Source of the DNA: Endozoicomonas sp. SCSIO W0465
GTDB taxonomy: Bacteria; Pseudomonadota; Gammaproteobacteria; Pseudomonadales; Endozoicomonadaceae
Direction: 5' to 3'
Assembly: GCF_023716865.1 (NCBI RefSeq)
Contig: NZ_CP092417.1
Location: forward strand, 288,001 to 352,000
Length of the DNA stretch: 64,000 nucleotides
A program made the translations under genes and the position numbers. Of the stretch, positions 9,702 through 18,300 are shown piece after piece. Under the pieces are notes generated by a model. The model was not told where the DNA came from. It saw only the letters and a list, made by a program, of their open reading frames with translations, and searched no databases. Numbering within the stretch: the first letter of the stretch is position 1; every line of letters begins with the position of its first letter.

Positions 9702-11429
9702 GTAATTTCTCAAAAACTGCTGGCAGCACCACACGGAAGATGACGTGAAGCCTCCTCAATCAGGTTACTCAATCTCGGAAATAACCCATCGCCCATTAGT
9801 CGGCTTTTCAGATAATCCCAAAAAGAGAGACCATACAGGCGACACGTTTTTTTCAGGCTGGCAAAGGTGTCGCGACATTGCCGCCCCAAATCGCTTCGCG
9901 TCCCACTACTGATCTTTCGTCGTTTAACATATTCTCGTATCTGACTCTCGCTCAGGTTGTTGTGCAGCGGTAAGCTCGGGTCATCCAGAACCAGTAATAG
10001 CTCTTCCTTGATTACAGCCAACCCTGACAGAGCATCCTGAAGAAGCCCACTGCACGTTTGGGTTTGGATCAGCGCCTGGAACCCCTGTCGTACTTTTATT
10101 GCCTTTTTTTCAGTTGGCTCTGTCTTGAAGTCTTTAAGGTCATCGTAAATGGCCCAGAACCATGTCCGAAGCCATTTCTGAGCCATGGCCTGCTGATCAT
10201 TGACCGGATGAACTTTTGCCAGCCCTCGCTCTGCATGTATCCAGCACTGGCTGTGTTTGAAAACGTCGAACTGCCTTGCCCCATCACTGAAGGTGGTAAG
10301 ATGTCCTGCTCCATGCTGTATCAGGCTGCCATAAATCATGGCTTCACTGGCCTGCTGGCGCCGTCTACCAGTTAGTCTCAGGTCTTTCATACATTCTTCC
10401 CAGGCTTCATGGCTCAGGAAGGTGACGCCTCTGTATGGATTAAGAACGCGTAGCCACTTTTTGGGGTAATCCAGTTTTTCCAGATAGATCAAGGCATCGT
10501 CGGTGAACGTGTAAGTTGACCATGGGCGGTGCAGTAGGCTTACGAAATTTTCCCGGCTTTTGCTGTCTGTGCTCTCGAACCAGGCAAAGGACTCGTTATT
10601 GATGATGGTGCAGTAACCGTTCTTCCCCTTATGCCTTGTTCCCGTGTCGTCTGTCTGGATATAACTTGAACAGCGAATACCTGTAGTCAACAGCTCATCT
10701 TTCTCAGCATGGAACTGCTCGTGTCCTTTCGTCAGAAGCTGGCTGAGTTCCCCGCTGGAAATAGAGATTCCAATGTCCCATAGCCAGTCCAGCAGTTCTG
10801 GCTGGGTAACGGAGCAACCATGATACTGGTGCAGAACGTAGGCCTGCAGCATTGGCCCGTAATGATGTCCATGAAGGCTGGCTGGCGGTTTGGCCGTAAT
10901 GGTTTGTCCATCGGGTGTCACCCATTGCTCTAAAAAGATATTCAATACTGGATGTTTGTATTGTCAGTTCCTGAACATGAAAAGGGGTGGTTCCATTCCT
11001 GATTGATCCCTCCGGAACATCAGTGGCAGCAATGGGTATGGATTTTTCCGCCGATGGCTTTCGGGGCTGTTTACGCTGCTTTCTGGTTTTCTCGTTGGGC
11101 TTCTTAACCTTCTGCTTTGACGAGGTGTCTGGGCTGGCTCCATCGTTACCCTCAGGAGCGGATGGATCTCCATCAGGGCTGCCGGTGTCATCATCGGGAG
11201 GTTTGGTGTTTGGTTTGATGTCAGGCTTTGCGGGCAGTTTTTTTAGACGACGAATCTCTGCTTCAAGCAATTCTATCTGCTCTTTGAGCTGAATGATCTG
11301 CTCTTGCTGCTGAGTGATGAATCTCAGTAGATCTTCAGGTTGTAACTGCTGGTGTTCTAGAAAAGCCATGGTGAGAGGATAGACGACTGACCGAAATTAT
11401 CCTGCTTCCAGCACTTTTTGAGAAATTAC
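9702..11429 (-). mobile_element. IS66-family insertion sequence (first copy)
   Basis: The element is 1728 bp with inverted repeats GTAATTTCTCAAAAACTGC (left) and a near-identical right repeat ending at 11429. No 8-bp duplication is found: the left flank is GAGCAGAA and the right flank GGTGGAAT. Both flanks are interrupted genes, so the element marks a deletion or rearrangement junction. It lacks TnpA/TnpB accessory genes, as in the single-ORF ISBst12 group. Confidence 0.88.
9710..11369 (-). pseudogene. IS66-family transposase, frameshifted
   Basis: The N-terminal part (from 11369) has a coiled coil (LLRFITQQQEQIIQLKEQ) and a charged Pro/Lys linker. The C-terminal part (to 9710) contains the DDE domain: SSYIQTDDTGTRHKG, WIHAERGLAKVHP and LPLHNNLSESQIREYVKRRKISSG. 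The frames meet at a T5 run on the coding strand (A5 on plus, 10932-10936), where one extra base breaks the expected EYLLEQWVTPDGQ. Slippage could make some full-length product, but an inactivating indel is simpler. Confidence 0.85.
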
Positions 11430-12181
11430 GGTGGAATGTTATTTTTAAGATAATCTCTGTCTTTATGCGCTTGGATACAGCTACAAATATCGTAAATGTT
11501 TTCGTCTGTGATGCTCTTTTTGTTATGCAAAAAGACTCTATACATAGCTCTTGATATTGAAATAGCCTCATTTATTTCGTTATAGCTTTGGGATGACCCT
11601 GCCGCGAAATCGACAAAATCTTCATCAATGGCAAATGCAGATTCATCTGTACACAGGCGATGATAAAGGGGCTTACCGCCTTTAAGTGTTACCACTGAAC
11701 GTGCGTTATGTGTAGCCCTTCCTTCTTCTTTAAGGGCGAGGGAACCCGTAGCATATTGTTTGGAGGGACTGAGAAAACCGCTTCCAGTGGCAGAAAGCAG
11801 CGAAGGATTATTATTTATTGTTGAGGGATTCATACGGTATTCATTATTATTTTTCCTTTGTTGTAGTTTCAGACTACATTTTTGAACAAAAGTTCCGTTA
11901 ACCTGACATGAAAGCTCTACACAACGCAATGGGTAACTGCGGTAATGCGAATAAACTGGGTCGTTAAACCATCTGGTGTCGTTGTTATCGGTGCTGATCC
12001 CGATAAACGCCTTTCGCAAGGCTACATCACCAATGGTGCGGTCGATCCGGGAAATATCCTGAAAGAGATTGTTGATGTTGCCATCAATGACCTCGTTTCC
12101 GGTTACCCGACCGTCACCGTTTTCCTCATCCGTGAGGCGCTGACTTTCAAAGAGTTTTCCGTTGCTATTAGTAATAGCCAT
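11426..12181 (-). CDS. chimeric hypothetical ORF, 3' end cut by IS66
   Basis: Two dissimilar parts share one frame. Residues 1-69 (LTDEENGDGRVTGNEVIDG, RIDRTIGDVALRKAFIGI) resemble the N-terminus of phage or integrative-element structural proteins that I recognise only loosely. The frame then runs through RWFNDPVYSHYRSY into a Ser/Asn-rich region. From an internal ATG at 11833 it reads MNPSTINNNPSLL and ends in IKED-like helical segments (SISRAMYRVFLHNKK). The TAA is formed by the terminal repeat of the IS66 element, so the natural C-terminus is lost. The functional unit may be the 11833 start with the phage-like part a remnant. Function unknown. Confidence 0.5.
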   Translation of the reverse strand: MAITNSNGKLFESQRLTDEENGDGRVTGNEVIDGNINNLFQDISRIDRTIGDVALRKAFIGISTDNNDTRWFNDPVYSHYRSYPLRCVELSCQVNGTFVQKCSLKLQQRKNNNEYRMNPSTINNNPSLLSATGSGFLSPSKQYATGSLALKEEGRATHNARSVVTLKGGKPLYHRLCTDESAFAIDEDFVDFAAGSSQSYNEINEAISISRAMYRVFLHNKKSITDENIYDICSCIQAHKDRDYLKNNIPP

Positions 12182-12293
12182 AGCAATTAATTATGCTTGG
12201 TTGGCATAAATAAATGGTGAATAAGTGGCGAAAGGGAGGAACTTTTATAAGAAAGTGTGGTCTTAATCTGTAGTTCAATAGTTCCAGAATTCA

Positions 12294-13478
12294 ATGGATA
12301 GACCAACTTGTTCTCAATTAAGTCCAGCCCCTAACGGCCTTTCCAATATTCAAGGTATGTCTTTAGCTGAATCTGGTGCAACAGGTCATGCTTTCTCCCG
12401 AATGGTTACTGAATTCGGACAACCTGTAACTAGCTATGACAATACTGACCAATCTACAAGTTCAGATAATCAAGGGTATTTAAATCCTAAAATAAAATGG
12501 TTGAAAGGTTTCGCTGTACAAAATCAAACTGGCTATAAAGATTCTCCTGCAATTCCAGTAGCTATACCGCTGGAAAATTATCAGGTTGTAGAACATGACC
12601 CTGAAAATAATACTTTTTCGATATACTCCTTAACAAAGCGTGTTCAATCAACCTCGCAAAGCTCGACAGAGGTTGATACTAAACCTAATCCGCCTATTCA
12701 AATTCCTAATCAAGACGGTATTGTTAATTACTCTAAATCTACAGTGCCGACTGTGATTTTTAACCCACGATTGAAAAGTGAACATCATCAACAATATACA
12801 TCTCCTGCGATTCAAGCCGAAGAAGCTATTGTTGAAAATCCTTCACATATTGAATGCAAAAGGGAGCTTCGCGAAGAATCCGCTTACGTCGAGCGCAATA
12901 GGGTGCGCAATAGGGAGCTCAAAAGGGAGCTTCGCAAAGATCCCGCTCGTGCCGAGCGCGAAAGGGTGCGCAATAGGGAGCGCCAAAGGGAGCGTCGCAA
13001 AGATCCCGCTTACGCCGAGCGCGAAAGGGAACGGGAAAGGAAGCGCCAAAGGGAGCTTCGCAAAGATCCTGCTTACGTCGAGCGCGAAAAGGAGCAGGAA
13101 AGGAAGCGCCAAAGGGAGCGTCGCAAAGATCCCGCTTTCGCCGAGCGCGAAAGGGTGCGCAATAGGGAGCGCCAAAGGGAGCTTCGCAAAGATCCCGCTC
13201 ACGCCAAGCGCGAAAGGGAGCGCAAAAGGGAGCGCCACAGGAAGCGCTACCAGACAGATCCCGCTTACGCCGAGCGCGAAAGGGAGCGCAAAAAGCGGTA
13301 TCGTCAGTCAGTCAATTCAGCTAAAAACTCAGGTGATTTACCACTGACTTCTAATTTAACTGAAAGGACCCGGAGTTCCAGTAAAAATTTAGAAGGTACT
13401 GCCCCCCCGTTTTCAGTCGTCAAGCTGAAGGAATATTTACAGTCCCCCGATCAACCGAGAGAGCAAACAGACTCTTGA
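12294..13478 (+). CDS. protein with seven 21-residue basic repeats
   Basis: A 394-residue protein. Residues 1-190 are rich in Ser, Thr, Asn, Gln and Pro with no hydrophobic segment. Residues 193-339 are seven 21-residue repeats (consensus RKDPAYAERER then about ten Arg/Glu/Gln residues), encoded by a 63-bp tandem repeat at 12870-13310. The tail is Ser/Thr-rich with a short EYLQSPDQP end. The array is strongly charged and predicted helical, and could bind nucleic acid or form long helices. I know similar Arg/Glu repeats from eukaryotic and giant-virus proteins but cannot assign a family. No clear Shine-Dalgarno precedes ATG 12294. The repeats keep other frames open too; those are shadows. A nuclear-targeted effector is conjecture. 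Confidence 0.6.
   Translation: MDRPTCSQLSPAPNGLSNIQGMSLAESGATGHAFSRMVTEFGQPVTSYDNTDQSTSSDNQGYLNPKIKWLKGFAVQNQTGYKDSPAIPVAIPLENYQVVEHDPENNTFSIYSLTKRVQSTSQSSTEVDTKPNPPIQIPNQDGIVNYSKSTVPTVIFNPRLKSEHHQQYTSPAIQAEEAIVENPSHIECKRELREESAYVERNRVRNRELKRELRKDPARAERERVRNRERQRERRKDPAYAERERERERKRQRELRKDPAYVEREKEQERKRQRERRKDPAFAERERVRNRERQRELRKDPAHAKRERERKRERHRKRYQTDPAYAERERERKKRYRQSVNSAKNSGDLPLTSNLTERTRSSSKNLEGTAPPFSVVKLKEYLQSPDQPREQTDS
12870..13310 (+). repeat. 63-bp tandem repeat, seven units
   Basis: Units start at 12870, 12933, 12996, 13059, 13122, 13185 and 13248. Units 1 and 7 are diverged at their starts; 2-6 share CGCAAAGATCC. The period is a multiple of three, which preserves frame. It encodes the Arg/Glu array of the overlapping gene. 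Confidence 0.85.
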
Positions 13479-13483
13479 CTGTT

Positions 13484-13783
13484 TTACATACGAACATGAT
13501 TTTTCAATCTCTCCAGGTGCTCCGCTTTGACTGATTCTGTCAAACGTGGCATTTGCTCAGAAAAGTGATCTTTGCCCCACTGGTCAAGTACTTGCGATTC
13601 ATTAAGTCTGTTGTGTAAGTAAAGTATACCGGGGGCGCTTAACTGCACATTATGGTTGGTCCCATCAGCGAGGTACATTAAACACCTATGCTCGCAGGGG
13701 AGCGTCGACCAAAGACAACTCGAACCAACTTTGAACAGGGTAATATCCGTTATGGATGGGGTGTTATCAATAAGACCGGGCAT
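13484..13783 (-). CDS. small hypothetical protein
   Basis: A 99-residue ORF convergent with the basic-repeat gene, ending 5 bp from it. It has AGGA about 11 nt before the ATG. It contains several Cys residues (SSCLWSTLPCEHRC) and a charged helical C-terminus (MPRLTESVKAEHLERLKNHV). No family is recognised and it may be the end of a decayed gene. Confidence 0.35.
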   Translation of the reverse strand: MPGLIDNTPSITDITLFKVGSSCLWSTLPCEHRCLMYLADGTNHNVQLSAPGILYLHNRLNESQVLDQWGKDHFSEQMPRLTESVKAEHLERLKNHVRM

Positions 13784-13874
13784 TTAGTTGATTTCCTGAG
13801 TGATATTCTGTTGATTAATTGGTTTGTGACTTTCCTTAAGGACTCCAGTCTAGACCAATTTGCTGCTACTAATA

Positions 13875-14252
13875 TCAATCCAATGCCATCTGCTTCAGCG
13901 TAGCCAGCTCAACAATTTCAAGCGCTGCCATATTGGTCGCATTCAGGTAAACCGGTGGGGCAACACCTGCCTTATTAGCCTCTACCCAGCGAGTTGCGCA
14001 CAGACACCAGCGGTCACCGGCTTTCAGGCCGGGAAAACCAAACTCAGGGTTGGGTGTGATGAGGTCATTACCTTTGGACAGGGAAAACTGTAGAAACTCA
14101 TCGGTCATCCTGGCGCAGACGGTATGACTGCCGGAATCCTCCAGGCAGGTGTGGCAAAATCCGTCCCGGAAGAAGCCAGTCACTGGACTTTGGCAGCAAG
14201 TCTCTAACTCAGTGCCGAGCACATTGGGCTGTTCAAATACCAGTTCTACCAT
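13875..14252 (-). CDS. DUF2237 family protein (copy 2)
   Basis: About 125 residues, closely similar to the protein at 4344-4727 throughout: NVLGTELETCCQSPVTGFF, CARMTDEFLQFSLSKGNDL, FPGLKAGDRWCLCATRW. ATG 14252 follows GGGAGG with good spacing, so it is chosen over the in-frame ATG 14267. Conserved Cys residues suggest metal binding or structural roles, but the family's function is unknown. The two copies are inverted relative to each other and about 9.5 kb apart. Confidence 0.87.
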   Translation of the reverse strand: MVELVFEQPNVLGTELETCCQSPVTGFFRDGFCHTCLEDSGSHTVCARMTDEFLQFSLSKGNDLITPNPEFGFPGLKAGDRWCLCATRWVEANKAGVAPPVYLNATNMAALEIVELATLKQMALD

Positions 14253-14370
14253 GTGAAACCCTCCCATGATTAACCCATGATCTACAGGATAGAAGAAAAG
14301 TCATTTTCACAATGGATCCTGGTTTTATGAGTGCTAACAGTGCTGGAAGCAGCTACAAGCAACCGGATTG

Positions 14371-14997
14371 TCATGCTGGCAATATCTTTCGGGAGACCGA
14401 AGCAAAAGTAGGTTGGCTGGCAGAAGCAAGTTTTGCTTTTTTTGCATTAGCTGCCGACTCTCCTTTTTCCCTTGCTGCTTCTTCACTAAAGCCTTTTTTT
14501 ATAGCTGACCTGTAAGCACTTGCTCTTGCATTTATTATGGCTATGCATAACTTGCCTTTCTCGGATGCCAGGTATTTGGATCTTCTCTCCTTGCCTTTAT
14601 TCGATGCGTTGTATTTGGCGGAGCGTTTAGCACTGCTCGCCTTGCCTTTGTCGGATGCGTTGTATTTGGCTTGTATTGCTTTGCGTTTATCGCATGTGCT
14701 TACCTCTTTAAACCTGAGGGTCACAGGTTCGGAATGTGCTGTAAACTCAACAGATTTGGTGTGCACTTGCTGTTGTGCGTTGTTATTCAATGGATCAAAT
14801 GCAGCAACGGGTGGTGGTGATGATGATGGCTGAAAAAAATTAACGAATGAATCTTCAGGGGGTGGGGTTTGAGCTGTTATAAGGGAGTTTGTTAAGGTTG
14901 TATTTTTCAATGTTAGATCATTATTAACAGGTTCACTGGCAGAATAACAAGGTACAATTGCATCAAGATCTTCTTGCAAATAAAATTCGGGAAACAC
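14371..14997 (-). CDS. protein with Lys-rich KGK repeats
   Basis: From GTG 14997 the ORF encodes 208 residues. The N-terminal half is Ser/Thr/Pro/Asn-rich; the second half has three diverged basic repeats with cores YNASDKGKAS, YNASNKGKER and YLASEKGKLC, then an Ala/Lys-rich helix (EEAAREKGESAANAKKAK). The frame remains open upstream to about 15110 with no ATG, so the true start may be lost or frameshifted. A low-complexity N-terminus plus basic C-terminal repeats parallels the gene at 12294. It could bind nucleic acid. No family assigned. Confidence 0.5.
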   Translation of the reverse strand: MFPEFYLQEDLDAIVPCYSASEPVNNDLTLKNTTLTNSLITAQTPPPEDSFVNFFQPSSSPPPVAAFDPLNNNAQQQVHTKSVEFTAHSEPVTLRFKEVSTCDKRKAIQAKYNASDKGKASSAKRSAKYNASNKGKERRSKYLASEKGKLCIAIINARASAYRSAIKKGFSEEAAREKGESAANAKKAKLASASQPTFASVSRKILPA

Positions 14998-15120
14998 TGA
15001 TTTATTTTCATTGGATGATAAATGAGAAACTAAGAAATTATTCAGTGTGTGTGAAGCAACGGATGCATCCTGATTTTTTATTTTAAAAGTTCCCCTCGAA
15101 CACTACAATTTAGCTGAACA

Positions 15121-15252
15121 GATTCTGACTACCCGAATGACTTTCCAGTTCTCCCTGTTACTATTGGCCCGGATTACCTGGAGTCTTTTGAAGAAAAAGA
15201 AAACACGCAATCAGACGCAATCAGTGAACATTTTGCAACTGTAATTGTCTAA
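15121..15252 (+). pseudogene. C-terminal remnant of an unknown protein
   Basis: A 43-codon acidic stretch (DSDYPNDFPVLPVTIGPDYL ...) ends at TAA 15250-15252 and is preceded by an in-frame TGA with no start codon. It reads like a real protein end. It occupies much of the 356-bp gap 14998-15353; a second short open stretch (AARMKRLREYLANVMTR) ends at 15335. I see nothing else there except AAAGGGA, the ribosome site of the next gene. Confidence 0.25.
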
Positions 15253-15353
15253 TTATTTCAGGACACTTGTGTTGATGACATGGCAGCCAGAATGAAACGC
15301 CTTCGAGAATATCTGGCAAATGTCATGACCCGATAAACATTAAAGGGATTTTA

Positions 15354-18300
15354 ATGATGTTTAATGCACCCTCAGACTTTAGTAGATACCCTGACACAGA
15401 GCCTGGTTTCACAGTTTTGCCTGATACCAGAGCTGCTGATATCCCCAACCGTGAAACGTTGCCATCGGGCATCTCTGATATCAAAGCTTTAACAAGAAAG
15501 TGCCGGGTTACCGAGAGAGATACGACGGTAATGCCTGGCTGTGCCGACCACGAAATCAATGCAACGTTATTAAAAATCAGACGCTGTAGCGAATCCCAGT
15601 TGGACAGCCATTCCCAAAATATCCCAAGCAGGGAAGGGTTGGGTGGGAAAGGGATGTTCCTGACCCTGATGCAGAACGCAGGATTACCCGTTCCGCCGTT
15701 TCGCTGCATTAAGACGGACACCGTGCAGGCGATTGAAAATGTTCAGCTTGATGTCCGCCCATTACTGGCGACGCTGAAGGATGGCCATGAGTTTCCCGAT
15801 GAAACAGCCAGTCTGGCGGCCATAAAACGGTGGATAGCCAGAATGGACCCATCGGAACAACAGCAGCGTTGGCTTGAAGCACTCTCTTCGTTTGTTGCCG
15901 GGCCGGATTGTTATCAGCAAATACGGGCACTTCCCATTGCCGACACCCTGCGCACGGTTTATGAGGATTTGCGCACCGGCCTGACACAACCCGATAGCCC
16001 GGTTATCGTGCGCAGCTCCGGCGTGGCTGAGGACTCGTTTGGTAACGCTCAGGCCGGCAAGTACGAATCAGTGGTGCATGGTCAGGCAGATATCGTGGCC
16101 ACCTGTCTTCAGGTACTCGCTTCGGCCTACCGTCCTGCTGTGTTTTCCCAACAGGCCACTCAAGGCATGTCAATCATTCTGCAACAGTGCATTCCATGCC
16201 GTGTGGGTGGAGTGGCCATGAGTTATCGTGGCATTGAGGACAGCACGTTAGTGATTGAGTATGGACCGGGGCAGCCCAAGGCGGTGGTGTCCGGTCAACA
16301 CGGTATCACCCCCCATTGTTATGAGATCAAGCGTAACGGCAAGCAGTGGGAGGCGGTCTTCAACCCCGGAAGTCCTGATGGTGGATTCGTGTTGCGCGCC
16401 AATGAACAGAATGGCTATGTTGAAGAGTGGACCACCTTTGACGGTAACGCTGAAGCGGCTGAACCCCTTGGCAAAGACGCTCTGGACAGTCTGGTTCAGG
16501 GAGGAAAAAAACTGGAAGATGCGCTGATGTCGCCGGTGGATTTTGAATTTGCCATTGATCAGGATAACCGGGTCTGGTTTCTGCAGGTGCGCCCGATTAC
16601 CCGTCTGCCCGGCGGCAGCCAGTTTTCCATCGCCTCTCCTTCCCGCTATCTGGATCAGGGAACCCCGGTCAGTGACGGTTGCGGCTCGGGGTTGGCGCTG
16701 GCCACCGATCGTCCAATCAACGACAGCTGTCTGCCTGACAACGTCGTTCTGTTTTGTGATCATGGCGGTGACTGGCTGCTGGCGCCTGAAGTGCTGGCGA
16801 AAACCCAAGGGGTGGTGCTGAAAAAAGGCGCCCGTAACGACCATATATCCATCAGCTTGCGACAGGCAGCGATACCCTGCCTGCTGGTGGATCAGCCCCA
16901 ATGGTGGCCTGATGGTGATTCCCCTGAGCAGGTTACGCTGGTGTGTGGCCAGTTTCAGCAGCAGTCCGGTGGCTTTTTGTTGTCGGGTGATCGGGAACAA
17001 GAGTTGTTGAGTCTGAGAGGTGGGTCGGCCAACCCGGATTATCAAACTGCGTTGGCGACCCTGCAGGCATGGCAACCTGCGCTGCCGGAAAAAGAACCCT
17101 GTGTCGCACGCCGGTTCTCTTGGCTGAGCGAGCAAAATTCCAGGCTGCTGAACTTTCTCGGAGCGGAGCGACTGGTCAATCTCTGTTTGTCGAAAAACGG
17201 CACAGTCCAACTGAGCATGCACCCCGAACGACGGGCGATTTTGCAAGGCTGTGTTCGGGAGATCGGCAACTTTATGCAAGAGACCCGGGCTTTTCTCTCC
17301 GGCTACGCACAGTTTTTAATGCTGGGCGCAGCCGCAGATCCAAAACTGGGACAACAATATAGTGAGGAGATAACAGCGCTTGATCAACAACTGGCGTTGC
17401 TGCAGGCAAAGGTTGAACAAGCACTGGCCGATGTCACCAGGCCGTTCCTGTCTGAAGGGGAGTTACCTGCTCCGGGTTCAGATTTTCAACAATGGCGGGC
17501 CAGCTGCCAGTTATTAAAAGACCTCCTGCAACGGCTTGAGTCGGTCAATTCTGTACAGCGCATCGAGAGTGTCCATGAACTGATTCTATGGTTGCACAAA
17601 TGTTTTCTTGCTCGGCTCTGGCCCGTGGCCTCTGCTTCAGGGCAGGGTACCGTGAGCCGACTGTTTACCACCAAGTTTTCTGGAGCAAAGTATGAATGTT
17701 TTCATATTATTGACTTTTCAACGTCTCAGGAAGCGCCATTATTCGACAGCACCTGCTATGACGCACTCAGACAATTTTCTGCTGACAATGTGACCGTTCT
17801 CAATATGCCAGATTGTACCCGGTTATCGATCCAGCTCCAGGCTCATACCTGTACCATCGATCTGTTGGAACAGGCCGACGGTGGCAAACAACGGACCTTT
17901 CGGTTGTGTTATTCGGAGGCATTAGCCGGTACATCGAAAGAGCGCCAACGTGGAAAGTTTCAGCGAATTTGGTTTTTGACGCAAACACTGTCTCAATATC
18001 AGAAAAATAGCGGCTTCAATGCCCCGGAAATCCATTTCAATGAACAGACAGGTCAGGTCCTTTTTGAATTCACTCACCTTCCTGCCAGAGAAGACCTGCA
18101 GCGGATGTTTGTGGACATTCTGAGTGTATTGGACAAATTGGGCAATGTAGACTACTTGTTGCAGCCATTGAATCTGTACGGAAGTCAGACACAATGGAAT
18201 ATGGCCGCAATCAGGGAAAGGCTGATTAATCCAGCTTTCTCTGCAACCAATCAATTCGCCCTGGAGCATATCTACTGGCAATTCGCTTCTTACTACATGA

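Noticed and set aside
12778..13347. Second open frame on the plus strand (189 codons) and a minus-strand frame (12843-13238) across the basic-repeat gene
   Set aside because: Both are by-products of the 63-bp repeat, which keeps several frames open. The translated Ala/Ser/Gly or Leu/Phe/Ala repeats have no start signal, and the 12294 frame extends well beyond the repeat on both sides.
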